This document shows positions 18,621 through 26,515 of a DNA stretch of 64,000 nucleotides, piece after piece; position 1 is the first letter of the stretch; every line of letters begins with the position of its first letter. Source of the stretch: Thalassolituus sp006212115. GTDB lineage: Bacteria > Pseudomonadota > Gammaproteobacteria > Pseudomonadales > Oceanobacteraceae. The DNA is taken from NCBI RefSeq assembly GCF_040372045.1, contig NZ_BAABWH010000003.1. One strand, 5' to 3'. The translations under genes were made by a program, and so were the position numbers. Under the pieces are notes generated by a model. It saw only the letters and a list, made by a program, of their open reading frames with translations, had not been told where the DNA came from and did not search any database.

Positions 18621-19139
18621 TCAACGCGGGCTATTACCAAGAAGATCTATGACCTCCTGGCGGATGGACGGCATGTCTTTCGGATTGAAGCCAACATGCT
18701 GACTGTGCAGATTACCCTCCCGGTCAATCAGGTAGGCTGTAGGCATTCCTCTGAGCTGATAAGCAGAGGCGACATCGCCATTGTCAAACAGGGTGGGGTA
18801 GTCGACCGGATATTCATCCAGAAAACGCAGGCCATCTGCTCGCTCTTCGTCGACATTGATGGCCAGAACTTCGAACCCCTCTGAATGCAGTTCGTTCCTC
18901 AGCTCATTCAGAAGAGGCAGAGACTTCCTGCACGGTGTGCACCAGGATGCCCAGAAATCGAGGTAAATAACTTTGCCTTTGTATTCGCTCAGGCTGATCT
19001 GCTGTTGCGGTTCTGAAAGGGAACTCAATTCAACAGGAGGGGCTTTCATGGGTTCTGCTGCCTGTACTGGCGAGAATGCGATGCAGGCGGCTGTGATAAG
19101 TAATGAAAATAAGCTCAATGGCGTATTTCGTATGGTCAT
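18621..19139 (-). CDS. TlpA-family thiol-disulfide oxidoreductase
   Basis: A 172-residue periplasmic thioredoxin-fold protein. A signal peptide ends near PVQA and the active site is WASWCTPC. GMPTAYLID supplies the cis-Pro loop. The open frame runs further upstream, but the ATG at 19139 gives a clean signal peptide and has AAGGGA upstream. It is probably a reductant of periplasmic disulfides (family knowledge) and the first gene ahead of the SDR. Confidence 0.85.
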   Translation of the reverse strand: MTIRNTPLSLFSLLITAACIAFSPVQAAEPMKAPPVELSSLSEPQQQISLSEYKGKVIYLDFWASWCTPCRKSLPLLNELRNELHSEGFEVLAINVDEERADGLRFLDEYPVDYPTLFDNGDVASAYQLRGMPTAYLIDREGNLHSQHVGFNPKDMPSIRQEVIDLLGNSPR

Positions 19140-19290
19140 TGCTCTGTTTCCCTTAAAAGCATAAAGGTCATCATTGTGGGGCTTATCGATAACATTGACA
19201 ATCTGTGACGCTATTCGTTCTGTCGACACAGCAAGGCGCAGTAGCTCGTCTACACTGTGTAAAGTAGTAGCATGTGCAGAGGGAGAAGGA

Positions 19291-21252
19291 ATGAACGAAC
19301 AGAAGCCGCGGATCGCGATGCTACTGCTTGTAATGCTGCAGTTCTTGGTTGTTGAACACGTATTTGCTCGGGTGCTGGTCACGCCGGGTTACGATTCTGA
19401 GCAGGGTATTCTCGACTTGGCGAATGCTCAGTCTGGGCAAAATCTTGCCGTCATTACTGAGTATGTCGAAGACCTTGCAGGAGATCTGAGTATCAATGAA
19501 CTCGGCGATCTTGCCTGGCAGCAAGCGCGGGAAGATTTGTCATTTGGTTACACCAACTCTGTATATTGGTTTCGGTTTAAAATCACCAATAGCGGTCAGC
19601 GCCACCTTAGCCGTCTGCTCAGTATTTCTTACCCTGTTATCGATTATATTGACCTTTATCGTCGTACTGATGCGGGACACTGGCAGCTGACAAGTCTGGG
19701 GGACAAGCTCGAGTTTGACGACCGGCTTTTGCCTCACCGCCATTTTCTTGTTCCGTTCGAGGTTGATCCGGATGAGGTTCAGGAGTGGGTTTTTCGGGTG
19801 GAAACTTCCAGCTCCATGCAGTTCCCAATGACTCTGTGGGATGAGCGCGACTTCTTCGTACACGACCAGAATCAAATCCTGGGGCTAGGTCTGTACTACG
19901 GCATCATGCTGATTATGGTGTTTTACAACCTGTTCGTATTCTTCTCGGTCAAAGAGGGGAATTACCTCTTCTATGTGTTGTATGTTGCCTGCACAGCGGG
20001 CTTCCTTGGAAGTTTGCAGGGGATTAATTTCCAGTACCTGTGGCCTTCTGCGACGCATTGGAATGATCAAAGTATTATTGTGCTGTTATCGGGCGTGATC
20101 ATCTTTGCTGGTATTTTTACCCGAAAGTTCCTGTACCTTCACAAAGATCCATCCTTCTTTAACCGGTTGATTGGGTTCCTGATCATCGTTTGTATCGGGA
20201 TTGTGTTCATGAGCAATCTCGTCGCTTACCACACGCTTATTCGCGTGCTTATCGTTGTTGCCATGCTGGCAATGGTTGGGGCGATCGTACTGGGTATACG
20301 GCGCTGGGCCGAAGGCTTTATGGCGGCACGCTACTACACCATTGCCTGGACCAGCTTTTTACTTGGTGGCATCGTTCTCGCACTGAATAAATTTAATATC
20401 GTGCCCCGTAACTTTTTTACCGAGAATGCTCTTCAGATCGGATCGGCAATGGAAGTAATTCTGTTGTCTTTTGCTCTGGCGGATCGCTTGAATCAGGAAA
20501 AAAGAGAACGTTACGAAGCGCAGATAAGCGCGTTGGAACACGAAAAACTCGCACGTCGTGCGCAAACCGAAGCGCTTGATCAGGAGCGGAATGCGCGTAA
20601 GGCACAGGAAAAAGCTTTGGAACACGAGCGGGCGGCGAGAGAGGCCCAGACCAAAGCATTGGATATTCAGAAACGCGCGACGGAAACCCTCGAAAAACGC
20701 GTTCGTGAACGCACCATTGAGCTCGAGAACGTTAATCAGCAGCTCGAAAAAATGAGCACCACAGACGCTCTGACGAATGTACGCAACCGCCGCTTCTTCG
20801 ACGACTATATCAGTCGGGAATTTGCCTTAGCTCAACATGATGCGGCTAATTTTTCCGTATTCCTTCTGGATATTGATCACTTTAAACAAGTTAACGATAC
20901 CTATGGCCATCAAGCGGGCGACGAAATTCTGAGATGCATTTCCGGCGCCATCAGCGAAACCATCGCGGACAGTGACAGTGTGGCGCGTTACGGCGGCGAG
21001 GAGTTCTCAGTGGTGCTCCCCGGTCTCGATTGTTATCAAGTTAAAAATATTGCCGATGCCATTCGCATGGCAGTCGCTTCCATAAACCTCGATCGTATTG
21101 CTCCAGATTTTCGCGTGACCATCAGTATCGGAATTTACTGTGCTGTGCCAGAGCAGGGCGATTCACACGAAACCTGGTTATCTCGAGCTGATGAGGCCCT
21201 GTACAAAGCAAAAGAAAATGGCCGGAACCAAGTCATTGAGTGGGAAGCGTAA
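19291..21252 (+). CDS. 7TMR-DISM diguanylate cyclase
   Basis: A 653-residue membrane signalling protein. ATG 19291 has GGGAGAAGGA just upstream; the longer upstream frame is not needed. Domains: signal segment (about 1-25), periplasmic 7TMR-DISMED2-type sensor (about 30-175), seven hydrophobic helices (about 190-395), a coiled coil of four 14-residue repeats (ALEHEKLARRAQTE and variants), and a GGDEF domain with GGEEF. The A-site is intact, so it should make c-di-GMP. The residues where the RxxD inhibitory site would lie read ADSD, so product inhibition may be lost. The ligand sensed is unknown. Confidence 0.9.
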   Translation: MNEQKPRIAMLLLVMLQFLVVEHVFARVLVTPGYDSEQGILDLANAQSGQNLAVITEYVEDLAGDLSINELGDLAWQQAREDLSFGYTNSVYWFRFKITNSGQRHLSRLLSISYPVIDYIDLYRRTDAGHWQLTSLGDKLEFDDRLLPHRHFLVPFEVDPDEVQEWVFRVETSSSMQFPMTLWDERDFFVHDQNQILGLGLYYGIMLIMVFYNLFVFFSVKEGNYLFYVLYVACTAGFLGSLQGINFQYLWPSATHWNDQSIIVLLSGVIIFAGIFTRKFLYLHKDPSFFNRLIGFLIIVCIGIVFMSNLVAYHTLIRVLIVVAMLAMVGAIVLGIRRWAEGFMAARYYTIAWTSFLLGGIVLALNKFNIVPRNFFTENALQIGSAMEVILLSFALADRLNQEKRERYEAQISALEHEKLARRAQTEALDQERNARKAQEKALEHERAAREAQTKALDIQKRATETLEKRVRERTIELENVNQQLEKMSTTDALTNVRNRRFFDDYISREFALAQHDAANFSVFLLDIDHFKQVNDTYGHQAGDEILRCISGAISETIADSDSVARYGGEEFSVVLPGLDCYQVKNIADAIRMAVASINLDRIAPDFRVTISIGIYCAVPEQGDSHETWLSRADEALYKAKENGRNQVIEWEA

Positions 21253-21327
21253 GGTCAGAGATAGACGGCAAGTTCAGGGATAGAGGGTAGGGACGGAGAT
21301 AGAAGGTAAGTTCAGGGATGGAAGGCA
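21252..21327. repeat. Four copies of a 19-bp purine-rich tandem repeat
   Basis: Degenerate 19-bp units (about AGTTCAGGGATAGAAGGTA) start at 21252, 21271, 21290 and 21309. A fragment continues to about 21346. The array begins at the diguanylate cyclase stop codon and lies ahead of its terminator. Confidence 0.8.
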
Positions 21328-21399
21328 AGGATAGAAAATAGGGAATTAACGACAAGTTGATAATGAGTATCTGAACGTAGGTCTCGGTTAATAAGTATG

Positions 21400-21441
21400 A
21401 CTCTGGTAGTGCTCTTATCGATTCGCTACCAGAGTTTTTTT
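21400..21441 (+). terminator. Intrinsic terminator of the diguanylate cyclase gene
   Basis: A 10-bp perfect stem ACTCTGGTAG/CTACCAGAGT with a 16-nt loop and a run of seven Ts. It ends 2 bp before the stop of the convergent chemoreceptor gene. Confidence 0.85.
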
Positions 21442-21442
21442 A

Positions 21443-23104
21443 TTAGTGAACTACGCTGGCGTAACCAATCCGAAATCCCCCCCAGTGCTTGCCATTAACC
21501 ATAATTGGTACGGAGAGGTCATGCATGATTTCTCCTGTATCCCGTTTGTAGGTCTGGAGTAGGAAGGGCTTCTGATTGCTGCCGCAACGTGAGCCTGTTC
21601 TGTCGTCAAAAATACGCTTGGTGCGGTTGTTTACAAGGTCTTTTTGGAAGTCGCCAGTTAACGGTTGAGAGAACTTCTTGTTGTGCGTTGGGAAATAACC
21701 ATTGTCATCGACTGCACCGGCGTAAGCGACAAAGCTGTGACGATCCAGTATTGCTTCCTGAATCGCAGGTAAGACGCTGTCGGTGAATGCATCGAAGTCG
21801 GTAGAGAACTTTCTCGGATTAGTATCGGCAATTTCACGATATTCACGGCTGAATAGCGCCGACTGAGCGATGGCTCCAGACGCAATAGCATCTTCAAAGA
21901 TGTGACCTATCGACTGGGCGGCAGCCATGGCTTCGCCTCTTACTGTATCGTGTGGCTCACCAAGGTTACCACTGCCAAACGATTCATAAATACTTTCGGC
22001 AGAGCCGGACAGTCCAGAGGACTTATCAGCTATCGAGGATACTTCGCTCTCTGTTTCCTGATAATGAGCTGTAGTCTGGCTGATAATTCCCGATATATGT
22101 TCAATGTGCCCTGAGTTGTTGTTCATGTTTCCGACAAGAGCATTGACGGCAACCTGGATGTTATCGGCCCGTTTATTGATCTCCGCCAGGTGATCGCTCA
22201 ATTCGCGGGTCATGCCGACACTTTCATCGATGACTTTGATGAGTGAGGAGCTGTTACCGGCGGCCAGTTTTACTTCATGGTTGATCTCATGAATGGTTTT
22301 ACCAATCTGTTCAGTTGCGTCTGAAGTCTTTCCTGCCAATGCCCGGACCTCGTCTGCGACCACGGCAAAGCCGCGACCTTGTTCACCTGCACGTGCGGCT
22401 TCAATAGCGGCATTTAAGGCAAGAAGGTTAGTCTGCTCAGCAATATCGTTAATGATGCTGGTGACCTTACTGATGTTTTCCGATTTTGATTCCAGACTAG
22501 CGATCAGGTCGGCGTTGCTCTGAACCTGTGCTCGGGTTTCTTCCATTTGCGGAATGGTACGCGCGATTGCTTCGCTGCCCGCGCGATTAATATCCATGGC
22601 TTCGTTGGTTGCCTGCGCAGCGTTCTTCGTTTGGTCCAGCATCTCTTTCATTGTCAGTGCAATGCTATCGGTGCTGTGCACGATTTGTTCGCTGTCTTTT
22701 GCTTCATCGTGAATACGTTTGCGTAGTTTATCGGCGGCGAAAGAGATCTCAGCTGAAGAGATGGCGATATGGCCACCATTGGAAACGAGATCTTCCTGAA
22801 GCTTGCGGGTTTGTTCCAGATAGGCGTTTACATGCCGTGCATATTCCTCTAACCAGCTGGCTTGTGCCCGAAGGTTAATGTGTTCTCCTTGGACTGATGA
22901 GATGAGGTCGCGAACGAACAACAGCAAGGGATTGAGGAGCGTTTTATACAAGAGAAAAATAGCGCTTCCTGTTCCAAGTACAACAGCGAGAACTACAGCG
23001 AGAAGCGGGGGAATCCCCATTGAAATCGACACTCCACCTGCCACCCCACCGACTATGATGCCTGCAGTGCTGGCGATAATTGCCTGACGTACACTCGAAA
23101 CCAT
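21443..23104 (-). CDS. Methyl-accepting chemotaxis protein with C-terminal sensor domain
   Basis: A 553-residue chemoreceptor. Two closely spaced hydrophobic helices near the N-terminus (about 8-30 and 34-55) leave almost no periplasmic domain. The signalling tip EQTNLLALNAAIEAARAGEQ is conserved. After the signalling hairpin, about residues 390-553 form a separate domain containing RTKRIFDDRTG, RDTGEIMHDLS and HWGGFRIGY. This block recurs as a C-terminal sensory module in proteobacterial receptors, so the signal is probably cytoplasmic. The ATG at 23104 follows GGAG. It interacts with CheA/CheW encoded elsewhere. Confidence 0.9.
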   Translation of the reverse strand: MVSSVRQAIIASTAGIIVGGVAGGVSISMGIPPLLAVVLAVVLGTGSAIFLLYKTLLNPLLLFVRDLISSVQGEHINLRAQASWLEEYARHVNAYLEQTRKLQEDLVSNGGHIAISSAEISFAADKLRKRIHDEAKDSEQIVHSTDSIALTMKEMLDQTKNAAQATNEAMDINRAGSEAIARTIPQMEETRAQVQSNADLIASLESKSENISKVTSIINDIAEQTNLLALNAAIEAARAGEQGRGFAVVADEVRALAGKTSDATEQIGKTIHEINHEVKLAAGNSSSLIKVIDESVGMTRELSDHLAEINKRADNIQVAVNALVGNMNNNSGHIEHISGIISQTTAHYQETESEVSSIADKSSGLSGSAESIYESFGSGNLGEPHDTVRGEAMAAAQSIGHIFEDAIASGAIAQSALFSREYREIADTNPRKFSTDFDAFTDSVLPAIQEAILDRHSFVAYAGAVDDNGYFPTHNKKFSQPLTGDFQKDLVNNRTKRIFDDRTGSRCGSNQKPFLLQTYKRDTGEIMHDLSVPIMVNGKHWGGFRIGYASVVH

Positions 23105-23303
23105 GTTGTTTTCTCCATTATGTTCCCTTTTGAGAATAGTCCATATGGCCCGAAAGGATATTTGGAGGCGTGTAACATCAGGCCAAACAAAGGAAAGTCA
23201 GGTAGCGAGACCAGGTTCGAATGAAATTGCTTTGTGTGATGTATCCACCGCACGGCTTGATTTGCAGTAGGGCTACAGTTTGAATGGAGATGTAAAACAG
23301 AGA

Positions 23304-23390
23304 TGGTGCCGAAGGGGAGACTCGAACTCCCACGGGCGTAAGCCCACTGCGACCTGAACACAGCGTGTCTACCAATTCCACCACTTCGGC
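23304..23390 (-). tRNA. tRNA-Leu (CAG), copy 1
   Basis: 87 nt with a long variable arm and encoded CCA. The acceptor GCCGAAG pairs with CTTCGGC and the anticodon loop TTCAGGT gives CAG. It is nearly identical to the next copy except in the acceptor stem and one variable-arm pair. Confidence 0.94.
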
Positions 23391-23444
23391 AAAAGGGTGT
23401 AACGACTAAGTCGTTAACGCACCATCAACTCGGTAGGATGTTGA

Positions 23445-23531
23445 TGGTGCCCAGGGGGAGACTCGAACTCCCACGAGCGTAAGCTCACTGCGACCTGAAC
23501 ACAGCGTGTCTACCAATTCCACCACCTGGGC
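23445..23531 (-). tRNA. tRNA-Leu (CAG), copy 2
   Basis: 87 nt, class II, CCA encoded. The acceptor GCCCAGG pairs with CCTGGGC and the anticodon is CAG. It is separated from copy 1 by a 54-bp spacer containing inverted repeats, consistent with one processed precursor. Confidence 0.94.
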
Positions 23532-23592
23532 AAATCAAGAACCCTCAAAAGAAGGATCTCTACTGACCGAACTATCCGTTGGTACTGATGTT

Positions 23593-23677
23593 TGGTACCA
23601 GAGGCCGGACTCGAACCGGCACACCCGAAGGCGGGGGATTTTGAATCCCCTGCGTCTACCAATTTCGCCACTCTGGC
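23593..23677 (-). tRNA. tRNA-Leu (CAA)
   Basis: 85 nt, class II, CCA encoded. The acceptor GCCAGAG pairs with CTCTGGT, with a G-U first pair. The anticodon loop TTCAAAA gives CAA. It is the first gene of the three-tRNA minus-strand array. Confidence 0.93.
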
Positions 23678-23832
23678 ATATCAGTATCGGTCAGTGGCCG
23701 CGTATATTACTCAGTATTTTTCCTGCGTCAACAATTTTTTCTAAGTATTTCCTTAACTTAGGATGCCTTCTCGGGTAATCTTGCGTCCGCCTTACGACAC
23801 CGATTCCGCATGCCAAAAATCAGGTCCGTTAA

Positions 23833-24876
23833 ATGAAAACCAGTGATTTCAGTTTTGAACTTCCCGATAACCTGATCGCCCGATATCCCATGGCAGAGCG
23901 CAGTGCATCACGGCTGCTGGTGTTTGACCCGCAAGCGAACCAAATCGATGATCGTATCTTTCGCGATATAGAGAGTATGCTCGAGCCCGGTGATTTGCTG
24001 GTGTTCAACAATACCCGGGTAATCCCAGCACGATTGTTTGGCGAGAAAGCGTCCGGTGGCAAGCTTGAAGCACTGATCGAGCGTGTTCTTAACGAGCACG
24101 AAGTGCTTACCCATCTGCGCAGCTCACGCTCACCAAAGCCAGGGCAGGAGATTGTTCTGGGTGGCGAGCCAGCCACAGTGATCGGCCGCGAAGGCGCTTT
24201 ATTTCATCTTAAGTTCAGCAGTGACAAGCCGGTGCTCGACATTCTGGAAGCAGCGGGACACATGCCGTTGCCGCCTTACATGGAACGGGAAGATTCTGAA
24301 GAAGACAAAGAACGCTACCAGACTGTATACGCAGAGAAGCCGGGGGCGGTAGCGGCACCTACGGCAGGGCTGCACTTTGATGATCCGTTACTGGAGCGCC
24401 TCAAAGAGAAGGGTGTGAACTTCGCGTTTGTCACCTTGCATGTCGGGGCAGGAACCTTTCAACCCGTGAAGGTTGATAATGTTCAGGAGCATCACATGCA
24501 TTCTGAATATATTGAGGTGCCCGAAGACGTGGTGGAAGCGGTGAAAGCGACACGTAATGCGGGGAAGCGGGTAATCGCGGTAGGAACTACGTCTGTTCGA
24601 AGTCTGGAGTCGGCCAGTCAGTCCGGCACCATTGAGGTGTTTCAGGGTGACTCAGACATATTCATCTACCCCGGTTACGAGTTCCGGAGTGTGGATGCCA
24701 TGATCACCAACTTCCACTTACCGGAATCCACGCTGATCATGCTTGTGTCTGCCTTTGCTGGGCGTGATGGTACCTTGGCGGCATACGAGCACGCCGTAAG
24801 TAATTCTTATCGTTTTTACAGTTACGGCGACGCTATGTTTATGCCTTGCCGACTGTCTGGCCATAACGGGAGCTGA
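23833..24876 (+). CDS. queA: S-adenosylmethionine:tRNA ribosyltransferase-isomerase
   Basis: A 347-residue QueA, which transfers and isomerises the ribose of S-adenosylmethionine onto preQ1 in tRNA to give epoxyqueuosine. Family blocks include FDFELP-like N-terminal DFSFELPDNLIA, RVIPARLFG, MPLPPYMER, AAPTAGLHFD and HVGAGTFQPV. It is first in the queA-tgt-yajC-secD-secF cluster; the tgt start lies 2 bp after its stop. Confidence 0.96.
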   Translation: MKTSDFSFELPDNLIARYPMAERSASRLLVFDPQANQIDDRIFRDIESMLEPGDLLVFNNTRVIPARLFGEKASGGKLEALIERVLNEHEVLTHLRSSRSPKPGQEIVLGGEPATVIGREGALFHLKFSSDKPVLDILEAAGHMPLPPYMEREDSEEDKERYQTVYAEKPGAVAAPTAGLHFDDPLLERLKEKGVNFAFVTLHVGAGTFQPVKVDNVQEHHMHSEYIEVPEDVVEAVKATRNAGKRVIAVGTTSVRSLESASQSGTIEVFQGDSDIFIYPGYEFRSVDAMITNFHLPESTLIMLVSAFAGRDGTLAAYEHAVSNSYRFYSYGDAMFMPCRLSGHNGS

Positions 24877-24878
24877 CC

Positions 24879-26051
24879 ATGAGTCGCGAATGTTTTATGC
24901 AGTTTGATTTGCACTGCACCGATTCTCCGAAAGACGAAGGTGGTAGCTTTGCCCGGCGTGGCACATTGACCTTCCCGCGCGGGAAAGTTGAAACTCCCGC
25001 TTTTATGCCGGTGGGCACCTATGGCTCGGTCAAAGGGCTGAACCCAGAGCAAATCGAAGCTTTGGGCGCGCACATTATTCTGGGCAACACATTTCATCTG
25101 ATGCTTCGTCCCGGTACTGAAATCATCAAGGCGCACGGAGATCTGCACGACTTTATTGGTTGGGACAAACCTATCTTGACTGATTCTGGCGGTTTTCAGG
25201 TATTCAGCCTTGGCGACATGCGCAAGATCACAGAAGAGGGTGTCACGTTCGCCTCACCGGTCAACGGTGACAAAGTTCTGATGACGCCTGAAAGCTCGAT
25301 GGAGGTCCAGCGCGACCTCGGCTCTGACGTAGTTATGATTTTTGATGAGTGCACGCCGTATCCGGCGACGACTCAGGAAGCTGCGGACTCTATGCGTATG
25401 TCACTGCGCTGGGCCCAACGTTCCAAAGACGCACACGGTGATAACCCGTCCGCTCTGTTCGGTATCATCCAGGGTGGGATGTATGAGGACCTTCGTGACG
25501 AGTCATTGCAGGGGCTGCTGGATATTGGCTTCGATGGTTACGCCATTGGTGGCCTGAGTGTGGGTGAACCTAAAGACGACATGATGCGTGTCCTGCGTCA
25601 CACGGCACCGCAGATGCCAGAAGACAAGCCTCGCTACCTGATGGGTGTTGGTAAACCAGAGGATCTGGTTGAAGGGGTTCGCCGCGGGGTTGATATGTTT
25701 GACTGCGTAATGCCAACGCGAAATGCACGTAACGGCCACCTTTTTACGCATAACGGGGTTGTAAAACTCAGAAACGCCGCCAATAAAACTGACACCGGCC
25801 CGATTGATGCTGAATGCGACTGCTACACCTGCAAAAATTACAGTCGAGCGTACCTGCACCACCTGGACAAGTGCGGGGAGATACTGGGTGCAACGCTGAA
25901 TACCATTCATAACCTGCACTACTATCAGACGCTGATGGCCGGTTTGCGCAGTGCCCTTGAAGAGGGTACATTTGCGGCATTCGTACAAGACTTCTATCAA
26001 CGCCGTGGGCGTGAAGTCCCACCGTTGGATACACCAGCGGGAACAAACTAA
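24879..26051 (+). CDS. tgt: Queuine tRNA-ribosyltransferase
   Basis: A 390-residue enzyme that exchanges guanine 34 of GUN anticodon tRNAs for preQ1. The blocks TDSGGFQVFSLGDMRKI and DMFDCVMPTRNARNGHLF are conserved, and the zinc site CDCYTC with a later His is present. ATG 24879 has GGGAG upstream. A second ATG at 24897 matches the E. coli N-terminus better but lacks an obvious ribosome site. Confidence 0.96.
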   Translation: MSRECFMQFDLHCTDSPKDEGGSFARRGTLTFPRGKVETPAFMPVGTYGSVKGLNPEQIEALGAHIILGNTFHLMLRPGTEIIKAHGDLHDFIGWDKPILTDSGGFQVFSLGDMRKITEEGVTFASPVNGDKVLMTPESSMEVQRDLGSDVVMIFDECTPYPATTQEAADSMRMSLRWAQRSKDAHGDNPSALFGIIQGGMYEDLRDESLQGLLDIGFDGYAIGGLSVGEPKDDMMRVLRHTAPQMPEDKPRYLMGVGKPEDLVEGVRRGVDMFDCVMPTRNARNGHLFTHNGVVKLRNAANKTDTGPIDAECDCYTCKNYSRAYLHHLDKCGEILGATLNTIHNLHYYQTLMAGLRSALEEGTFAAFVQDFYQRRGREVPPLDTPAGTN

Positions 26052-26096
26052 AAGATTTTTAAACAGGCCTTGCCTGAACATTGGGAGTTAAATTTC

Positions 26097-26453
26097 ATGA
26101 AAGCTTTACTGGCACTCTTCGCTGTCGCCCCTGCAACTGCTTTTGCCGAGGCCGCACCTCAGCCTGCGATGGGTGATGCTTTTTCCTGGGTATTCCTGCT
26201 TGGTTTCGCTGCAATCTTCTACTTCATGCTGTGGCGTCCGCAGGCTAAGCGCCAGAAAGAACACAAGAACCTGATCGAAAATCTCGATAAGAACGACGAA
26301 GTTGTTACTGCTGGTGGCATGCTGGGTAAAGTAACCAAAGTCGCTGATGAATTTGTTGTTATCGAAGTGGCTGACGGCGTTCAGTTCCCGGTTCAGAAAG
26401 TGGCGGTAACGGCGGTCCTTCCAAAAGGCACCATCAAAGAAGTCAAAGCCTGA
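26097..26453 (+). CDS. yajC: Sec translocon accessory protein YajC
   Basis: A 118-residue single-span inner-membrane subunit of the SecDF-YajC complex. A hydrophobic helix at about 25-46 is followed by the family segment LWRPQAKRQKEHKNL and a small cytoplasmic domain (VVTAGGMLGKVTKV). ATG 26097 has GGGAG upstream; the frame opens nine codons earlier. Confidence 0.94.
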   Translation: MKALLALFAVAPATAFAEAAPQPAMGDAFSWVFLLGFAAIFYFMLWRPQAKRQKEHKNLIENLDKNDEVVTAGGMLGKVTKVADEFVVIEVADGVQFPVQKVAVTAVLPKGTIKEVKA

Positions 26454-26463
26454 TTTAACTTTC

Positions 26464-26488
26464 AAACGGCCTCCTTCAGAGGCCGTTT
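26464..26488 (+). terminator. Hairpin between yajC and secD
   Basis: A perfect 10-bp stem AAACGGCCTC/GAGGCCGTTT with a 5-nt loop followed by CTTATTTTC. It may be a partial terminator or attenuator that lowers secDF relative to yajC. Confidence 0.6.
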
Positions 26489-26515
26489 CTTATTTTCAAG
26501 GAACAGGGCAGTCGT

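Noticed and set aside
12932..23677. tRNA genes as integration sites of a mobile element
   Set aside because: No integrase, no direct-repeat copy of a tRNA end and no foreign-looking cargo were found next to them.
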